Of a stretch of 64,000 nt of DNA, positions 59,415 through 64,000 are shown one piece after another. The stretch spans positions 226,533,138 through 226,597,137 of the forward strand of contig JASDDO010000018.1 in the NCBI GenBank assembly GCA_030015575.1. The letters are read 5' to 3'. Each line of letters starts with the position of its first letter. Position 1 is the stretch's first letter. The stretch comes from Agapanthus africanus (Eukaryota; Streptophyta; Magnoliopsida; Asparagales; Amaryllidaceae). The position numbers were made by a program, and so were the translations under genes. The notes beneath the pieces are model-generated. The model made no database searches. It was not told the origin of the DNA and saw nothing but the letters and a program-made list of their open reading frames with translations.

Positions 59415-62400
59415 TTGACCCGACCCTAGACTATGACTCAGTGACCAAGTTGACCAAACCTTCTTAACACTGGCTTTTGGATTGTCAGAGTTGCAGACCT
59501 CTTTGCCACTCCTACTTTTACTCTTTTCTCCGGGACACCCCGTATTACTACGAATGTCCACTTCCATTGGACAAAACCATCGTATGGTTATATACGAACT
59601 CGAAGGAATTTATTCGAGGATGGTTTCTGGTTCTGGAGAAAACGAATAGGACTATTCAGTTGTCTTTACCTTTTACCTTCTCTCAGGTTGCGAGTACTCC
59701 TTAGTTTAGGAGATAGTACACCTATTACGCAAATTGGATAGTCTTCTTCCAAACCTTAGGCTGGTGCCGAACGGTAGGGAATGAAGAAACCCAATTAGCC
59801 TAAACGGTGTACAGAAGGTATTAAGTTCAGACAAAGCAAGGGATTAGTAAGAGGGCAAAGTAAATTGCGACTGCTATTCACGACCAAACCATATACTTCT
59901 TTGTTAATCCTAAATCACCTATGAATTAAGTACATTCGGTTGTCTTTTATCCTCACCTTCTCTCGCATTCCGAGTGTTCCTCGGATTAGGACAGTACACC
60001 CATTATGCTTTTTGGATAGTCTTCTTCCAAACCATAGGCTGGTGCCGAACGGTAGGGAAGGAAGAAAACCATTTGGCCTAAAGGGGTGTACAGAAGGTAA
60101 TGACTAAAGACATGTAAAGGGATTTGGAGAGGTGGCAAAGAATTATACAGTTATAGTTGTGAATCTGGATAATGGAAGAGGCATTACTAGGAATACCAGC
60201 ATACCCCATCGAAACATTTCAATGTTTCAGTTTCACTGTGTACTGTTAAAAGAAAACTGATTTCCCGATTAGACACTTACTCCAGGGTATGTATTTACCA
60301 GGTTGGATTCTCACATCTGTATGGTTTTACAGACGATGAGTGGGAGTAAGTTATTGGGAATTAGGTGACCATCCTCATTATATCGGGATTCGTTGTAATT
60401 GGTGATATTTGAGGAAGCCACCTGGGTTGTTTGCCGGTCGGCAAATATTTGGTTTTGAATATCCGTTGTTGTGCACCAATTTCAAATTGATATATCTGTA
60501 CGTCTATTTTTATAGAGTGAGACATATCTTTTTGAAATTATGTCTATGACATTTACCTATACCGGTGGATGGTTAGGTAAGGAGCATTGAACAACGGTGT
60601 ACTTCTTAACCAAAAGTACAGTTTTCAACCTACGACACACAGTGAATGAGTCACTAGACTCAGGGGACTTATACAGAGTATTGTATATTGTCCAGTGTCC
60701 ATTAGGACAGAGGGGTTGGTCCTCGTACTATATTCTGTTTACTTTTAACTTCTCTAGTTCTTAGACATGTGTTTCGTAGAAACACAGGGTCTAAGTTTTG
60801 AGGAGTTATAGGTATAAGAGTAAAGTAGAGAACCAAGTGTTGCAAGTATCGGGATTCTTCAAGGAGATCGAAGATGTAGATACTTGTGAATGGTATTCAG
60901 TTGATAGTAATGATTAAGAGAACTAGCTTCTCTTTTTTTTTTCAGGTTACTCATAATTGGAAGTATTCCTAAGTTGAGTAACGCTGATCGGCCTCCTTCC
61001 ATTTAGTTGACATGCGCTGGGGACAGCTGCATGATTTGAATCTGGTTCAATTAAATCAGTGCCTCTGTTTCTTGGATATAGAACAGTTCATATCTTGATA
61101 TTGTTAAGATACGGGGAGTTGTCCGGCTTATGCTTAAAACCAGACTCTGGACAACTCAAGGCACGTCTCAGTAATGGCTGTTTGTGGGTCGACCCGGGCT
61201 ATGACGAGGGTTGACTTTCTACCATCTGGAAGATCAATAGTGATATTGTTCTTGACTCGCCACAGTTTTATCAAAAAATGGATTTTTTCAGAAAAAAAAC
61301 AGTAGTGGGAGTATGGTAGAACTGGAAGTGATTCCAGAACCGCAAACGATTACTGAAGATTTGATAAGAACCTAAAAATTCAATCTGGTTTGACATTCCA
61401 TTGGCCACTCCGCAGATAAGGTGGGTAACCTCAGGCACCCGAGAGGTACTTCGGTATGCTCAAGGACGGTGGCAGGGAGGTTCTTGTTTACCCAGACTTG
61501 CCATTGCTGTTGTTCCAGACTGTGAGATCCGGCAGGAGGATGAGTATAGCGTCGTTCTAAACTAGTTTTAGAAGCATACGTATATATGACTCTGCCAGAG
61601 GGTTGTCGTAGTCAGTGGGAGCAGCGGAAGCATTGGTGGATATCAGGCTTATGTCTATTTATAGACTAAAGCAGATATAACGGAGATAGATCATCTATTT
61701 CTGATGTGACAGTCATAGGTTTGACTTCATCAGAATAAGGGGTGGATCTGTTAAGAAGGTAGTAGGGTGTGATGTCCTGGTATTTGATGACATACACAGA
61801 GTAGGAAGTGATATTCCTATACTACGATGGGTTATACTTTGGTCGTCACACAGTGGTTTCTCCATTGAGGACTTGGATATTATATCAGACATTCTGGTTA
61901 TTAGATCTAGATTTGGGTGGTTTCCCAATCTGGGTACTTTGACCGCATTCTATGAGTATTTAGAATGGACGACTCCTGGCACGGTAGTGTACCTGCAGGT
62001 AATGGAGTCACCCTCTCTAAAGGTGTCTTACAGACTAAAGGGGAGAGGGACACGCATGATTGACAGATCACTTGCTTAGGCAACTGAGTCAATCATGAGA
62101 TGTCAAGTACCACACCAGATGTTGTTCTTGCAGTAGGTGCAATAAGTTGATATTAATCCAATCCTGGAGAAACAGTCGGAAGCAGTTTTAGAACATAAGT
62201 GGATGTTCTAGGGATATGATAACGGCAGTCTTCTTCGGTAGACAGTTATCATTCCAGGCTTCTAAGGTGACCTGGATGGCAGAGTGGCTGTCAGAGTTAT
62301 AGTTTTCCCTCTAACGAGGGGCAGTATTTTGGACAGTTGGTCCAGGTGGATACTGAGGGAAGGCATGGCGCAGGACACTGATTAAGTTCAGTTGTCGATA

Positions 62401-62680
62401 CAGTCTAAAAGGTTTGGATTTGGAGTTCACTTATGAGCTAGGTCCCATCAGACATCCAGACATTCTAAGACAGGTATTGCTCATTTCGGGAGATGGCTTT
62501 CTCCGCGAACTTGAGATTTAGAGAGACATAGAAAGAAACATCAAAGCGGATCCACTCACTGAGGCTATTCCTCGAACGCAATAGTTTCGCAAACGAGCTT
62601 TGTGAGACTGACTAGTAGAGGAGTTGGGTGTTCGGTATCACACGGGCTGTGAGTATGCGACATCGCAATAATTAGCCTTG
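59415..62680 (+). pseudogene. Degenerate Copia pol remnant of copy D'
   Basis: Same order and same major damage as in copy D. The duplicated protease-like segment (59470-60115) contains DKTIVWLYTNSKEFIRGW. The reverse transcriptase zone near 61750-62080 encodes degenerate LDDIHKVG and GVTLSKG equivalents only by shifting frame. The RNase H tail near 62550 reads ADPLTEAIPRTQ then TAG, exactly as in D. No domain is intact, so this copy cannot make its own enzymes. Confidence 0.85.
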
Positions 62681-62696
62681 AGTGCAAGTGGGAGAT
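62681..62696 (+). promoter_or_regulatory. Polypurine tract of copy D'
   Basis: AGTGCAAGTGGGAGAT immediately before TGTTGGAGATAG. Confidence 0.9.
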
Positions 62697-64000
62697 TGTT
62701 GGAGATAGTGCCCTCAGAGTCAATTATTGGGTCGCAGGCACGTGATTGCAATGATTGAGGGGAGGACCTATCCCGGTAGGACAGTCTTACTCGAGATGAT
62801 AGTATGCTATCTGGTTTATCTTTATCATCGTGTACTGCTTTAGGTGACCTTTCGAGTCGCTATTACACGTTGATAAAGCCCCTTGGATTCTTGCTTGACC
62901 ACCAGCAGTATGAGGGCGATCATATAAGTGGGAGCTGGGGGTCTACAAGCATATCCTTAAAAGGTCCCTAGTCGTGGGAGATTCGAGACAGGGCATCGTT
63001 TCTCCAGAGTAGACTAGTGTATACAGTCGAGACCCCGACGAGGGGCGGTGGCCGGTCTCACAAGCCACTGGTGTCAGTTGGTTCACCTAAGATGTATACA
63101 GGTGCTCATTGGGTTATGAGTACACCGGACAGGACTCGCCGGGAACCTGCTAGTTGGGCATATACCAGACGTCAGATAGCAGTTCCCAGGTGACATGTGT
63201 ACAGGTTAGTTCATCGACCTGGGATCGTCATTTGTCTCGTGTGAGTTCCCACTGTACTTTGATTACTACCCTACCACGGCTCAAAGGAGTCGTGCAAACA
63301 GGTTTTAGTTGGGTACAGTCCCGAGCCACATGGAGGCAGTGAGCGGATCTGCAGGGGTTCGTCTCTCCCGGTATTGGGGGTGAGGTCGTGCTGTGTCTAG
63401 GAGAGCCAGAACATGAAAAGTCCTTGGCCAAGGCAGGAGATCTGCTGGTAGGTATTCCAGTAGTATCTCAGGGTGTTCTGGGCTACACTCCGACACGACT
63501 TGTACCGCTTTTGGGGGTCTGACTTTTACCAACCCCCTAGGCCCGCCATGCGATACTCATAGACGAACGGACCGGACTGTACGGATATTGTCACTGACAG
63601 GCTCAGTAGGGTGTCAGGATGAGTTCGCTCATCGACGTCCCTTTTGGTCAATAGCTGGTGGCCCGTCACGTATGGCTAATACCTCTGACGTGCTAGTGGT
63701 TAAATCCACAGCCATAGTATTGACGAGTCTTTAGAGTCCACCACACAGACAGTTACTCAAGTTTCGGGCGAAACGCTGTAGAGGCCGTATGGAGATATGG
63801 CAGGGTTCGATCGGATACGTGCGGTATTGCACGGATCGCTATCGGACAGTTTTTACTAGCCGGCTTTGGCTTAAGCCGGATTCTAGTATTAGATAGTGTA
63901 GTTTTGTCTCTTTGCATTTGTGTTCAGCGGGAATACAAATGCGGGCATGTATTTGCAGTAGCGGGGTTTTCCTGTAATTTATTACGGGATCGGTTTTCTG
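62697..64000 (+). repeat. 3' LTR of copy D' (truncated by window end)
   Basis: The first 1,304 bases match 54834-56137 with two differences seen by eye. The rest and the target duplication lie outside the window. The five bases before the 5' LTR are TTATT, which should reappear after the 3' LTR. Confidence 0.95.

Larger units (their letters stand above)
54834..64000 (+). mobile_element. Non-autonomous Copia-related LTR element, copy D' (3' LTR truncated by window)
   Basis: Plus-strand relative of copy D. The 5' LTR is 54834-57108, the primer site 57110, the internal region about 5.6 kb, the polypurine tract at 62696 and the 3' LTR from 62697 to the window end. In about 1.3 kb of LTR that can be compared I see two differences (near 55514 and 55765), so the insertion is very recent. 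Pol is ruined in the same way as in D. Confidence 0.96.

Overview
This window looks like nuclear DNA from a flowering plant, in a gene-poor, heterochromatin-like stretch. I found no intact host gene. Almost everything is transposable-element sequence inserted into other elements: Copia-type pol genes, initiator-tRNA-Met primer-binding sites, a degraded chromovirus-like Ty3/Gypsy element, a complete En/Spm (CACTA) transposon, and a broken retrocopy of the plant mitochondrial ATPase gene ATAD3. The species cannot be named from the sequence.

Layout. 1-7754: a truncated minus-strand Copia element (copy A: pol remnant, 3 kb leader, primer site, 2.2 kb LTR). 7755-8283 plus 29293-30176: one plus-oriented LTR of the same family (B), split by copy C. 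8284-29287: minus-strand copy C, with 2.22 kb LTRs, target duplication ATATT, and a pol frame broken by one amber stop. 13905-24299: a related, non-autonomous minus-strand copy D inserted in C, with 2,333 bp LTRs and target duplication AAATC. 30177-34315: an old degenerate plus-strand LTR-element fragment with a GTGCAC-rich tandem array. 34316-51741: a decayed minus-strand Gypsy element with a 3.3 kb LTR. Its integrase is split by a complete 10.7 kb CACTA element (38404-49125, target duplication AGC). 51742-54833: the start of a plus-strand LTR that carries a dead ATAD3 cDNA fragment. 54834-64000: a plus-strand copy D' of the D family, whose 3' LTR runs off the window.

How the parts work together. 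The Copia copies share an unusual plan. After the primer site comes a 2.3-3.1 kb leader with no recognisable gag, then a polypyrimidine-AG signal, then pol (protease, integrase, reverse transcriptase, RNase H). The leader holds repeated hairpins whose stems change sequence but keep pairing between copies. These are a very GC-rich stem about 200 nt after the primer site, a branched element, a tandem pair of roughly 95 nt three-stem modules, and a row of three CCTT/AAGG hairpins. D and D' have nearly identical LTR pairs yet share the same ruined pol, so they were probably mobilised recently by proteins from another element.

The CACTA element encodes a TNP2-type transposase and a second, TNPA-like protein, both on the minus strand. 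Both genes are well preserved except for in-frame stops (nearly all TAG) and homopolymer frameshifts. The second gene has a run of small symmetric phase 1-1 exons. The stop pattern there, in the ATAD3 copy and in the Gypsy integrase fits C-to-T decay of methylated DNA.
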